Positions 27,076-35,165 of a stretch of DNA of 64,000 nucleotides are shown here, one piece after another; position 1 is the first letter of the stretch, and the number at the start of each line of letters is the position of its first letter. The stretch spans positions 372,001 to 436,000 of the forward strand of contig NZ_FOXY01000001.1 of the NCBI RefSeq assembly GCF_900115865.1, read 5' to 3'. The notes beneath the pieces are model-generated. The model did no database searches. It saw only the letters and a program-made list of their open reading frames with translations, and was not told where the DNA came from. The position numbers were made by a program, and so were the translations under genes. Origin of the DNA: Donghicola eburneus (lineage in GTDB: Bacteria; Pseudomonadota; Alphaproteobacteria; Rhodobacterales; Rhodobacteraceae).

Positions 27076-28380
27076 ATGTCGCGAAGTGCGTTGACAGGCA
27101 GCCGGATCCGCGAGCGTCGCAGCATGATGGAGATGCGCCAAGCCGATCTTGCCCGCCATGTGGGAATTTCCGCCAGTTACCTCAATCTGATCGAGCATAA
27201 CCGGCGCAGAATCGGCGGCAAACTGCTGATGGATATTGCGTCCGCTTTACAGATCGAACCCGCTGCCTTGAGCGAGGGAGCAGAGGCACACTTGGTCGCC
27301 CGTCTGCGCGAAGCGGCGGCAGATGGCGGCAAACGGACTGAAATTGAACGGGTGGACGAGTTCGCAGGTCGTTTTCCCGGTTGGGCAGAGTTGGTAGTTG
27401 AAAAGCAACGGCGCATCGCCGCGCTGGAACGCACGGTCGAGGTTCTGACCGACCGTTTGACCCACGATCCGTTTTTGTCGGCGGCGCTTCATGACATCCT
27501 GACAGCGGTGGCCTCGATCCGGTCGACCTCTTCTATTCTGGTAGAGACACCGGAACTGGAGCCCGAATGGCGCGGCCGGTTTCAGCGCAACATCAATGAG
27601 GACAGCCAACGTCTGTCCGAAGCGTCGCGCTCTTTGGTGAGTTATCTGGACGGGGTAGATGACATCGATGCCAGCTCGACCTCTCCCCAGGAGGAGTTGG
27701 AGGCGTTTCTTGCGACGCACGATTTCCATTTCCCCGATCTCGAAGAGAGCCCGACCGAAGAGACTATCAATCAGTTGATCAACGGCGTCGATCTGCTGCG
27801 CTCGACTTCGGCGCAAGCCTTGGCGGTCTCGCACCTGACGCAATACGTACAAGACGCGCAGCGCTTGCCGCTGACGCGGTTGCGGTCCGTACTGGGGACC
27901 TATGGGCTCGACCCTTCGGCATTGGCCGCAAACACAGGGGTAGATTTGCCGCTGTTGTTCCGCAGATTGGCTGCGCTGCCCAAAGAACTGGAGTACGGCC
28001 CGATCGGTCTGGTGGTCTGCGATGCGTCCGGCACGCTGATCTTCCGCAAGCAGATCGAGGGCTTCCCCCTGCCAAGGTTCGGCGCGGCCTGTCCCTTGTG
28101 GCCGCTGTTCCGCGCGCTGAGCCAACCTATGATGCCGCTGATGATGGACCTGACTCAAGCGGGCCGAGGTGCCGGACATTTCCGCAGTTATTCAATCGCA
28201 CAAGCGGTTGGGGACGTCAGCTTTGGGAAAAGCATGCGGTTTGAAGCAAGTATGCTGGTCATCCCCGAGGAAGCTGGAGTAGAAAAGGATTACGAACTGG
28301 TTGGTGTCAGTTGCCGCATTTGCCCCAGCGCAACCTGCGGCGCCAGAAGAGAGCCATCTATTTTGGCAGAGGGGTTTTGA
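27076..28380 (+). CDS. XRE-family regulator of the ScfR/RamB (short-chain fatty acyl) type
   Basis: The 434-residue protein starts with a helix-turn-helix (SRIRERRSMMEMRQADLARH, then VGISASYLNLIEHNRR; about 9-60). A long linker (about 100-250) follows, then a C-terminal DUF2083-like domain ending in VGVSCRICPSATCGARREPS, whose cysteine pattern is typical of RamB, PrpC-activator and ScfR proteins. These regulators bind acyl-CoAs and control acetate or propionate assimilation. It is divergent from the liv operon and is followed, same strand, by a two-component module, so it may govern either. The start at 27076 has GGGGAA upstream. Confidence 0.85.
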   Translation: MSRSALTGSRIRERRSMMEMRQADLARHVGISASYLNLIEHNRRRIGGKLLMDIASALQIEPAALSEGAEAHLVARLREAAADGGKRTEIERVDEFAGRFPGWAELVVEKQRRIAALERTVEVLTDRLTHDPFLSAALHDILTAVASIRSTSSILVETPELEPEWRGRFQRNINEDSQRLSEASRSLVSYLDGVDDIDASSTSPQEELEAFLATHDFHFPDLEESPTEETINQLINGVDLLRSTSAQALAVSHLTQYVQDAQRLPLTRLRSVLGTYGLDPSALAANTGVDLPLLFRRLAALPKELEYGPIGLVVCDASGTLIFRKQIEGFPLPRFGAACPLWPLFRALSQPMMPLMMDLTQAGRGAGHFRSYSIAQAVGDVSFGKSMRFEASMLVIPEEAGVEKDYELVGVSCRICPSATCGARREPSILAEGF

Positions 28381-28408
28381 CTTTTAATTGCGCTATGCGC
28401 GATACTCT

Positions 28409-28440
28409 CTGGATATAAGTGCCATATCCAGGGGAGGGGG
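28409..28440 (+). promoter_or_regulatory. Palindrome CTGGATAT-N7-ATATCCAG next to the response-regulator ribosome site
   Basis: CTGGATAT (28409-28416) and ATATCCAG (28424-28431) are a perfect 8-bp inverted repeat with a 7-base spacer, immediately followed by the strong Shine-Dalgarno run GGGAGGGGG (28432-28440). It could be an operator or an RNA hairpin that influences translation of the response regulator. Confidence 0.5.
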
Positions 28441-28446
28441 TTAGGC

Positions 28447-28830
28447 ATGGGGAAGCGAGTTTTGCTGATCGAGGATGAGCCAAACATCATCGAAGCGATC
28501 AGTTTTATCTTGTCCCGGGACGGATGGGATGTGGACACCCACGCCAACGGAATCGACGCCGTTGACAAGGTGATCGCCCGTCAGCCCGACTTGGTTATTT
28601 TGGACGTCATGTTGCCGGGCCGCAGTGGCTTTGACATCTTGCGCGACCTGCGGGCCCATGACGGGACCGCAGCGCTGCCGGTGTTGATGCTGACCGCACG
28701 CGGCCAGACCAAAGACCGCGAGACCGCCAAAGCGCTTGGGGTGTCTCGCTTTATGACCAAACCGTTTTCCAATGCCGAAGTGCTGGAAAGCGTTCGGAGT
28801 TTGGCCAACGGTGTCGAAGCGCCTCAGTAA
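28447..28830 (+). CDS. Single-domain response regulator (CheY-like receiver)
   Basis: The 127-residue protein is only a receiver domain: the acidic pair ED at 10-11 (LLIEDEPN), phospho-acceptor D53 in VILDVMLPGRSG, the threonine in MLTARG and the lysine in FMTKPFSN. There is no output domain, so it must act through protein contact or as a phosphate shuttle. It overlaps the next gene by one base and is followed by the symporter-type histidine kinase, making that kinase the likely partner. Confidence 0.92.
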   Translation: MGKRVLLIEDEPNIIEAISFILSRDGWDVDTHANGIDAVDKVIARQPDLVILDVMLPGRSGFDILRDLRAHDGTAALPVLMLTARGQTKDRETAKALGVSRFMTKPFSNAEVLESVRSLANGVEAPQ

Positions 28831-29093
28831 TGGCCCGCAAACCCGAAAACCCGATCTTTCTGGAGCGTGAACGGTACAGGATGCGCCGCCTGATGGACGC
28901 GGCGCGGCTGGCCCCGGTGTTGGCCGCATTCCTGTTTCTTCTGCCTCTGATGTGGTCCGCAAGCGAAGCTGTGAAAACTGCCAGTGTCCTTGTCTACCTG
29001 TTCGCGGCATGGGGGCTGCTGACTGCGGTGACGGCGTTTCTGTCGCGGAAACTGCACAAAATCCCGCGAGATAAGTGGCAGGAGCGTCCCTAA
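28830..29093 (+). CDS. Small two-helix membrane protein between receiver and kinase
   Basis: The 87-residue protein has a basic N-terminus (MARKPENPIFLERERYRMRRLMD), two predicted transmembrane helices (about 27-45 and 50-72) and a charged tail. Its start overlaps the stop of the receiver gene and its stop overlaps the start of the kinase gene (TAATG), so it is translationally coupled to both. I do not recognise a named family. SSS-family transporters often have a small two-helix partner (for example YjcH with ActP), so a partner subunit for the symporter-like sensor of the next gene is a reasonable guess. Confidence 0.8.
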   Translation: MARKPENPIFLERERYRMRRLMDAARLAPVLAAFLFLLPLMWSASEAVKTASVLVYLFAAWGLLTAVTAFLSRKLHKIPRDKWQERP

Positions 29094-31771
29094 TGGGAAT
29101 GCTGAACGTGCTGGTCACGGTCTCGTTGGCCTACGTGACCTTTCTGTTCATGGTTGCGTTCTTTGCCGATCGTGCTGCGGCGCGGGGGCGGTCCAAGTGG
29201 CTGCAGAGCCCACTGATCTACACTCTGTCCCTGTCGATCTATTGCACGGCTTGGACGTTTTACGGGGCCGTCGGCTACGCTGCCCGCTCTGGGGTGGAGT
29301 TCCTGACCATCTACCTAGGTCCGTCCATCGTGATGATCGGTTGGTGGCTGATCCTTCGTAAACTTGTGCGAATTGGGCGCAGCCAGCGCGTTACTTCTAT
29401 CGCGGACCTCATTTCGTCGCGCTTTGGTAAGTCCAACAGCTTGGCCGTGGTGGTGACGGTGATCGCTGTGGTCGGAACGACCCCGTACATCGCGCTGCAA
29501 CTCCAGTCTGTCACATTGGCGCTGGATGCCTTTGCGGGCGAAGAGGTGACGCCGAGTGTCGGGCCATCGGCCACGGCGCTGTGGCTCGCCGTGGGTCTTG
29601 CGCTGTTTACCGTGTTGTTCGGCACCCGAAATCTGGATGCGAACGAACGGCACGATGGTGTTGTTATGGCGATCGCGGTCGAAGCGGTGGTCAAGCTGGT
29701 CGCGCTGGTCGCGGTTGGACTCTTTGTGATCTGGGGGATCGGCGGCGGGATCGGCCCCACGATGGAGCGGATTTCCCAGTCCGAAATCGCGCGATGGGAT
29801 GTGTCGGCGGGGCGTTGGATGGGATTGATGTTCCTGTCATCGGCAGCGTTGCTCACGCTGCCACGGATGTTCCAAGTCATGGTGGTCGAGAACGAAGACG
29901 AACGCCATCTGGCGACAGCGAGTTGGGCCTTTCCAGCGTATCTGCTGCTCATGAGCCTGTTCGTGGTGCCGATAGCAGTGCTGGGCCTAGAATACATGCC
30001 CGATGGCGCGAACCCTGACCTTTTCGTTCTAACCTTGCCCTTGGCCGAGGGGCGAAACACGCTGGCGATGCTCAGCTTCTTGGGTGGTTTTTCGTCGGCG
30101 ACCTCGATGGTGATTGTGGCGGCAATTGCCCTTTCGACCATGGTGTCGAATCACATTGTTATGCCGATCTGGCTGTCGACCCAAGGCTCCACGGCGATGG
30201 TTGCGGGCGATGTACGGCATGTGGTGCTGCTCTCGCGGCGCCTATCGATTATGGGTGTTCTGACCCTTGGCTATTTGTATCACCACACCACAGGCGGCGG
30301 AGAGGCGCTGGCATCCATTGGTTTGATCAGTTTTGCGGGCGTCGCGCAGACCTTGCCTGCGCTGCTCGGCGGAATTTTCTGGCGCGGCGCAACGCGGGTG
30401 GGCGCGCTGATGGGGATGGTCGTGGGTTTCGTCCTATGGGCTTATACCCTGTTCATGCCGAGCTTTGGTCCAGAAGTCTTTATGTCCGAGACGTTCCTGC
30501 GCGAGGGTCCATTTGGTTGGGGCTGGCTGCGTCCAGAGGCGTTGTTCGGCATCGCCTCGAGTGATCCAGTGGTGCATTCGGTGGTCTGGAGCATGTCTCT
30601 GAACACCTTCACCTTCTTTATCTTTTCCCTGATCAGCTTCCCCACACCGCTCGAGCGGCTTCAGGGCGCGCAGTTCGTCAACGTGTTTGACCATTCGGCG
30701 CGGCCGGGCAGTTGGTCACGCGGATTGGCCGAGGCCGAAGACCTGCTCGTCATGGCGCAGCGCATCCTTGGCCCATCCGAGGCGCAGTCTCTGTTCCGGT
30801 CCGAAGCTGTGAGCCAAGGCATCACAGGCTATCTACCCGAAACCACGCCCGAATTCTTGCAGCGACTAGAGCGGGAGATGGCCGGTAGCGTGGGCGCCGC
30901 AACGGCGCACGCGATGGTGGGGCAAATCCTAGGGCGGGCGTCGGTCACGGTCGAGGATCTGATGGCGGTGGCGGATGAAACCGCGCAGATCATGGAGTAC
31001 TCCAACCAGCTTGAGGCTAAATCGGCCGAATTGACCCGCACCGCCCGCCAACTCCGCGCCGCGAACGAAAAGCTGACGCAGATGTCGGTGCAAAAGGATG
31101 CCTTCCTTTCCCAAATCAGTCACGAATTGCGGACGCCCATGACCTCGATCCGTGCGTTTTCTGAAATCTTGCGCGATGGGGGCTTGGACGATGCCGCGCT
31201 CGCGAAATACGCAGGTATCATCCATGACGAGGCGATCCGATTGACTCGTTTGCTGGATGATCTGCTGGACTTGAGCGTGCTGGAGAACGGGCAGGTCAGT
31301 CTGAACGAGCGGGTGGGCAAGATCGGGGATGTGCTGAATCAGGCTGTGGCTGCGGCGGGGATCGAGAATAGCCGGCTGCGCGTTGTGCGGTCCAAAGTGC
31401 GCGAAGACCTGATGATCTACACCGATCTGGACCGACTGTCGCAGGTCTTTATCAACCTGATTTCAAATGCGCTGAAGTATTGTGATGCCGCACGGCCACG
31501 GCTCGAGGTGTCGATCCGCGATTTGGGGGACACGCTGGCGATCGACTTCATCGATAATGGCAGCGGCATTCCCATGGCCTCGCAGGATGTGATTTTCGAA
31601 AAGTTCTCGCGGGTGGGCAGTGATCAGGCGGCGGGGGGTGCGGGTCTGGGGCTCGCCATCTGCCGAGAGATCATGCACCGGCTTGGGGGCACGGTGTCCT
31701 ATTTGCCGGGACAGGGCGGGGGTGCCTTTCGTGTCATCTTGCCGGTCACTGTGGTGCGATCGGGGCGCTGA
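29093..31771 (+). CDS. Histidine kinase with sodium:solute symporter (SSS) sensor domain
   Basis: The start at 29093 (MGMLNVLVTVSLAYV) overlaps the upstream stop; six codons before it are unsupported. The 892-residue protein begins with an SSS-family membrane domain (about 1-500, a dozen or more helices, with YCTAWTFYGAVGYAARSG near 45-62). A linker and coiled coil follow near 630-665, then HisKA with phospho-accepting H677 (SQISHELRTPM) and HATPase_c with NLISNALKYC, DNGSGIP and GAGLGLAI. This is the CbrA/CrbS architecture, where a transporter-like domain senses a nutrient. Unlike several CbrA proteins, no PAS or fused receiver domain is evident, and the receiver is the separate upstream gene. 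Confidence 0.93.
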   Translation: MGMLNVLVTVSLAYVTFLFMVAFFADRAAARGRSKWLQSPLIYTLSLSIYCTAWTFYGAVGYAARSGVEFLTIYLGPSIVMIGWWLILRKLVRIGRSQRVTSIADLISSRFGKSNSLAVVVTVIAVVGTTPYIALQLQSVTLALDAFAGEEVTPSVGPSATALWLAVGLALFTVLFGTRNLDANERHDGVVMAIAVEAVVKLVALVAVGLFVIWGIGGGIGPTMERISQSEIARWDVSAGRWMGLMFLSSAALLTLPRMFQVMVVENEDERHLATASWAFPAYLLLMSLFVVPIAVLGLEYMPDGANPDLFVLTLPLAEGRNTLAMLSFLGGFSSATSMVIVAAIALSTMVSNHIVMPIWLSTQGSTAMVAGDVRHVVLLSRRLSIMGVLTLGYLYHHTTGGGEALASIGLISFAGVAQTLPALLGGIFWRGATRVGALMGMVVGFVLWAYTLFMPSFGPEVFMSETFLREGPFGWGWLRPEALFGIASSDPVVHSVVWSMSLNTFTFFIFSLISFPTPLERLQGAQFVNVFDHSARPGSWSRGLAEAEDLLVMAQRILGPSEAQSLFRSEAVSQGITGYLPETTPEFLQRLEREMAGSVGAATAHAMVGQILGRASVTVEDLMAVADETAQIMEYSNQLEAKSAELTRTARQLRAANEKLTQMSVQKDAFLSQISHELRTPMTSIRAFSEILRDGGLDDAALAKYAGIIHDEAIRLTRLLDDLLDLSVLENGQVSLNERVGKIGDVLNQAVAAAGIENSRLRVVRSKVREDLMIYTDLDRLSQVFINLISNALKYCDAARPRLEVSIRDLGDTLAIDFIDNGSGIPMASQDVIFEKFSRVGSDQAAGGAGLGLAICREIMHRLGGTVSYLPGQGGGAFRVILPVTVVRSGR

Positions 31772-31833
31772 TCGTAACCCTTCGGTAACCGTGATGGGGC
31801 TAGGGTCGGCGTAAACCCCTTTGAATTGCGCGG

Positions 31834-32772
31834 ATGCTTATGCCCGAGTCAGCTCTGGAACGAAAACTGCGGTCCGGTCCGAAACCAGCAGAAACTTTGG
31901 ACGCCTTTGCGCGGGCCTGCGAGGTCGGCATCGGGGCGGCGCTGAATTATCCTGTGCAGGTTTCTGGATCAGAGCAGGGGGAAATGACCGCTCGGGATGC
32001 AGTTCAAGAGATGGCAGAGGGCGGTATGGTTCTGCTGCTGGACGCCCCTGACGGTGGCCTTGGTGCGCTGATCATTCCGCCCGCGTTGGCTGCTGGTTTG
32101 ATCGAGCTTTTGACCTTTGGCGCGCTCTCGACCCATCCGGTCTCGCGTCGGGCCGCGACGGCTACGGATGCCGCTGTGATCGAACCCGTCGTGCGTGCGT
32201 TGCTTGGGGAAGTCGCGGCGCGGCGCGAGGGGGCGGAGGCCCCCATGCAATTCGGCGCTCTGTTGTCGGCTCAGCACTTCGCGCGGGTCATGCCCGAGGG
32301 CGCGCTGGATGCTTACAGTGTCGAGGTGATGATATCGCCGGAGCGGGCAGGGCGGCTGTGGCTGTTGACCACCAAGCCCATTCCCAAAGAGCCTGAGCCC
32401 GACCCCGAAGCGGACGCCCGCTGGCGCGGCGGCATGGCCGAGAATGTCACAGGTTCGACTGTGCGTTTGGACGTGATGCTGGGGCCGCTTCAGGTGTCCC
32501 TGGCCGAGATGTCGGAATGGCAAATTGGAACGGTCCTGACCCTTGGGATTGAGGCGCTAGAAGCAGCCGAGGTCCAGATCAACGGCTCAGAGGCCTTGGG
32601 CCGTGCCCGCGTGGGGCGTCTGGGCGGTCTGCGTGCGATCCGGCTGGAAACTGACGGAGACGCCCCAGAGCCGACTGCGCCGCCCGAAGAGCCCGCTCTG
32701 CCGACTGTCCTGCCGAGCGAGACGGAGTGGGACAACGAAAATGGGGAAGATGTTCCCATCTCCCCCATCTGA
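31834..32772 (+). CDS. FliM/FliN-like SpoA-domain protein
   Basis: The 312-residue protein (an ATG two codons later is equally possible) has an N-terminal region reminiscent of FliM (ETLDAFARACEVGIGAALNY) and a SpoA-type domain at about 205-275 (VRLDVMLGPLQVSLAEMSEW, then QIGTVLTLG). It ends in an acidic, proline-rich tail (about 275-312). SpoA domains form the flagellar C-ring and the type III secretion sorting platform. No flagellar or secretion genes are near. It follows the kinase by 62 bases on the same strand. A motor-tuning or alternative C-ring role is an inference. Confidence 0.75.
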   Translation: MLMPESALERKLRSGPKPAETLDAFARACEVGIGAALNYPVQVSGSEQGEMTARDAVQEMAEGGMVLLLDAPDGGLGALIIPPALAAGLIELLTFGALSTHPVSRRAATATDAAVIEPVVRALLGEVAARREGAEAPMQFGALLSAQHFARVMPEGALDAYSVEVMISPERAGRLWLLTTKPIPKEPEPDPEADARWRGGMAENVTGSTVRLDVMLGPLQVSLAEMSEWQIGTVLTLGIEALEAAEVQINGSEALGRARVGRLGGLRAIRLETDGDAPEPTAPPEEPALPTVLPSETEWDNENGEDVPISPI

Positions 32773-32795
32773 TCACCTTCGATGATCGCGTGCCA

Positions 32796-33221
32796 TCAGG
32801 AGCGTGCCAGCATCTCTAGCTGGGGGCGCAACTGTCCCAAGGCGTATCCCGCCTTTTCGGTCGCAGCCAGAATCTCGTCTGCGGGCATTTCCTTGGCCAT
32901 CGCAAAGCTCCAGAGCACCGAGCAACGGGTGCCAGAGGCGCAATAGGCCAGCACGGGGCCGGAAGCGGCCGCGAGCGTGTCGTGATGGCGGGCAATGACC
33001 TCTGGGGTCATGGTGCTGTGCGTGACCGGATGGACATGGAATTCCAGTCCGGCTGCTTCTGCCGCCTTGCCGACTTCCTCGGCCCAGAGTTGGGGCGGGT
33101 TTTCGGCATCGGGTCTGTTGCAGATCAGAACCTTGTAGCCGGCCTCCGCAATCGCGGGGACGTCTTCGGGGCTGATCTGCGGAGAGACCGAATAGTGGGG
33201 TGTAATTACGCGGATATCCAT
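32796..33221 (-). CDS. TIGR01244/DUF442 phosphatase-like sulfur protein
   Basis: This 141-residue protein matches the DUF442 domain that is also fused to MBL hydrolases in some Blh proteins: SPQISPEDVPAIAEAGYKVL near 12-31, CNRPDAENP, and the dual-specificity-phosphatase-like loop YCASGTRCSVLWSF near 92-105 with the catalytic-type CxxGTR. It is the last gene of the sulfur cluster, nine bases after the second YeeE/YedE half. A persulfide or thiol-transfer role is inferred from context. Confidence 0.85.
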   Translation of the reverse strand: MDIRVITPHYSVSPQISPEDVPAIAEAGYKVLICNRPDAENPPQLWAEEVGKAAEAAGLEFHVHPVTHSTMTPEVIARHHDTLAAASGPVLAYCASGTRCSVLWSFAMAKEMPADEILAATEKAGYALGQLRPQLEMLARS

Positions 33222-33230
33222 CCGCTTGTC

Positions 33231-33662
33231 TTACTCTGCCGGAACGGCGCGGTCCAGTCTCGCGCGTAGGCTTGGCGCAGCAAACATACCGAGCGCCATC
33301 GCGCCTACGAACACCACGCCGCCAATCCCGTTAAAGGTCAGCGAAGCCATTGAGGGACCGGGGCACAAACCGGCCAAACCCCAGCCCATCCCGAACAGAA
33401 CCGAGCCCAGAACCAGATTGCGGCCAAGGCGCGCCTCGGGCTTTGGGGGGAACTCTCCGCCCGCAAGGGGTTTGCGGCCACGGGTCAGCTGCCATGCGAT
33501 CGCCATGGGGACAATCGCGCCGCCCATAACAAAGGCCAGAGTCGGGTCCCAATCGCCGAAGACGTCCAACCAGCCTTGGACCTTGGCGGTGTCGACCATG
33601 CCCGAAACCAGCAGGCCAGCGCCGAACAGCGCGCCCGAAATCAGTGCAAAGATAGTGCGCAT
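33231..33662 (-). CDS. YeeE/YedE-family membrane protein, second half (DUF6691 type)
   Basis: The start at 33662 (MRTIFALISGALFGAGL) shares a base with the stop of the preceding gene (TGATG). The 143-residue protein has about four hydrophobic helices, with GLLVSGMVDTAKVQGWLDVF near 17-36 and GMGWGLAGLCPGPS near 92-105, whose cysteine is conserved in this thiosulfate/sulfur transport family. It probably assembles with the neighbouring half-protein. Confidence 0.9.
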   Translation of the reverse strand: MRTIFALISGALFGAGLLVSGMVDTAKVQGWLDVFGDWDPTLAFVMGGAIVPMAIAWQLTRGRKPLAGGEFPPKPEARLGRNLVLGSVLFGMGWGLAGLCPGPSMASLTFNGIGGVVFVGAMALGMFAAPSLRARLDRAVPAE

Positions 33663-34087
33663 CAGATCACTCCCAGCATGTGGCGGAAAAACACGACGGT
33701 CAGACCACCCGCAAGGATGTACATCACTGTCGCGACGATGCCGCGTAGGGACAGGCGAGAGATTCCGCACACGCCGTGGCCCGAGGTGCAGCCGTTGGCA
33801 AAGCGGGTGCCCACGCCCACCAGGATACCGGCGGCGGCGATGACCCAAAGGTTGTTGGTCAGGTGGGTGTCGACCTCTGTGTAGATCGGCAAGAGAACGG
33901 CGGGAAACAGGATCAATCCCCCAAGGAACGCAATGCGCTCTTTGGCGGTGCTCCATCCGCTGCCATCCACAAGTCCACCAATGATGCCGCTGGCGCCCAT
34001 GATCCTGCCGTTCGCAAGCAGGTAGACGGCACCGGCAAGGCCGATCAGCAGTCCGCCGATCAAGCCCATGATCCAGTCTTGTTCCAT
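33662..34087 (-). CDS. YeeE/YedE-family membrane protein, first half
   Basis: The 141-residue membrane protein has several hydrophobic helices and the conserved cysteine-bearing segment FANGCTSGHGVCGISRLS near 102-119. The family moves sulfur species such as thiosulfate across the inner membrane. Split YeeE/YedE pairs next to Blh-type MBL hydrolases are well known in alphaproteobacteria and Xylella (the bigR/pmpAB-type cluster). AGGAAACGAC precedes its start. A strong hairpin separates it from the MBL gene. Confidence 0.9.
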   Translation of the reverse strand: MEQDWIMGLIGGLLIGLAGAVYLLANGRIMGASGIIGGLVDGSGWSTAKERIAFLGGLILFPAVLLPIYTEVDTHLTNNLWVIAAAGILVGVGTRFANGCTSGHGVCGISRLSLRGIVATVMYILAGGLTVVFFRHMLGVI

Positions 34088-34110
34088 GTCGTTTCCTATA
34101 TGTCCTGTGT

Positions 34111-34143
34111 GCGCGGGGCGCGTCCGGAGGGGGACCGCCCCGC
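34111..34143 (-). other. Strong intercistronic hairpin between the MBL hydrolase and YeeE genes
   Basis: CGCGGGGCG (34111-34119) pairs with CGCCCCGCG (34135-34143), continued after one bulged base by GTCC/GGAC (34121-34124 with 34131-34134), closing a 6-base loop. There is no T-run. It probably lowers expression of the membrane genes relative to the hydrolase. Confidence 0.55.
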
Positions 34144-34151
34144 GTTACTCG

Positions 34152-35015
34152 TTAGATTTTATTGACGGGTACCTTGAGGAACACGTCGCCCTTTTCGTCA
34201 GGCTCGGGCATGTTGCCCGCGCGCATGTTCACCTGAAGAGAAGGGATGATCAGGCGGGGCATCGCGAGGGTCGCGTCACGTTCATCGCGCATGCGGACGA
34301 AATCCTCTTTGGCTTTGCCTTCGCCCACGTGGATGTTCAGGCGCTTCTGTTCGCCCACGGTGGTTTCCCATGCATATTCGTCGCGGCCCGGTGCCTTGTA
34401 ATCGTGGCCCACAAAGATGCGGGTTTCATCGGGCAGGGCGAGGATCTTTTGGATCGACGCATACAGGGTTTCCGACGAGCCGCCGGGGAAGTCACAGCGT
34501 GCCGTGCCGAAGTCGGGCATGAACAGGGTGTCGCCCACAAACGCCGCGTCGCCGATCACATAGGTCAGGCAGGCGGGGGTGTGGCCGGGGGTGTGCATGA
34601 CGTCGCCACGCATCTGGCCGATGTGGAAGCTGTCGCCCTCTTTGAAGAGTTTGTCGAACTGGCTGCCGTCCCGCTGGAACTCGGTCCCTTCGTTAAAGAC
34701 CTTGCCGAAGGTGTCCTGCACCACGGTAATGTTGTCACCGATGCCGATCTTGCCGCCCACGCGTTCCTGAATGTAGGGCGCGGCGGACAGGTGGTCCGCG
34801 TGCACGTGGCTTTCCAGAAGCCACTCGACAGTCAGGTTGTTGTCCTGAACGAATTTCACAATGGCATCGGCCGAGCGGGTGTCGGTCCGGCCCGATGCGT
34901 AATCGAAGTCGAGCACACTATCCACGACAGCGCAGGCGCTGCCCTGAGGGTCGCGAACCACATATGAGATGGTAAAGGTGGCTTCGTCAAAGAAGGCTGT
35001 CACTTCGGGGGTCAT
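34152..35015 (-). CDS. MBL-fold hydrolase of the Blh/ETHE1 persulfide dioxygenase group
   Basis: The 287-residue metallo-beta-lactamase-fold enzyme has the metal motif ESHVHADHLSAAP (near 68-80), TPGHTPACL (near 141), GDTLFMPDFGTARCDFPGGS (near 159-178) and VGHDY (near 202). The DFGTARCDF stretch is typical of ETHE1-like persulfide dioxygenases and Blh. It would oxidise glutathione persulfide or related sulfane sulfur in the cytoplasm, and it leads an operon with YeeE/YedE and DUF442 genes. No ArsR-type BigR/SqrR regulator is adjacent. Confidence 0.9.
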   Translation of the reverse strand: MTPEVTAFFDEATFTISYVVRDPQGSACAVVDSVLDFDYASGRTDTRSADAIVKFVQDNNLTVEWLLESHVHADHLSAAPYIQERVGGKIGIGDNITVVQDTFGKVFNEGTEFQRDGSQFDKLFKEGDSFHIGQMRGDVMHTPGHTPACLTYVIGDAAFVGDTLFMPDFGTARCDFPGGSSETLYASIQKILALPDETRIFVGHDYKAPGRDEYAWETTVGEQKRLNIHVGEGKAKEDFVRMRDERDATLAMPRLIIPSLQVNMRAGNMPEPDEKGDVFLKVPVNKI

Positions 35016-35052
35016 GGCTATGTCTCCGGGTGTTCTGTTTCGCTACATATAT

Positions 35053-35066
35053 AATATCATGAATAT
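35053..35066. promoter_or_regulatory. AT-rich near-palindrome upstream of the MBL hydrolase
   Basis: AATATCATGAATAT (35053-35066) is an imperfect inverted repeat centred on CATG in an AT-rich patch 38 bases upstream of the MBL start. BigR/SqrR-type sulfide regulators use AT-rich palindromes, so this is a candidate operator only. Confidence 0.3.
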
Positions 35067-35086
35067 GAGATGCAAGTATTTTCGCC

Positions 35087-35100
35087 TTGATTTGGGTCAA
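35087..35100. promoter_or_regulatory. FNR/FnrL-like box
   Basis: TTGAT-TTGG-GTCAA (35087-35100) matches the FNR consensus TTGAT-N4-ATCAA with one change, a G that is common in rhodobacterial FnrL sites. It lies 65 bases before the DksA-like gene and 71 before the divergent MBL gene, so oxygen-responsive control of one or both is likely. Confidence 0.7.
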
Positions 35101-35165
35101 GGTTTAAAAGGGTGCGCTTCGATACAATTAAGAGTGGAAGAATCCTCTTCAGAAAGGTGCGAAAA

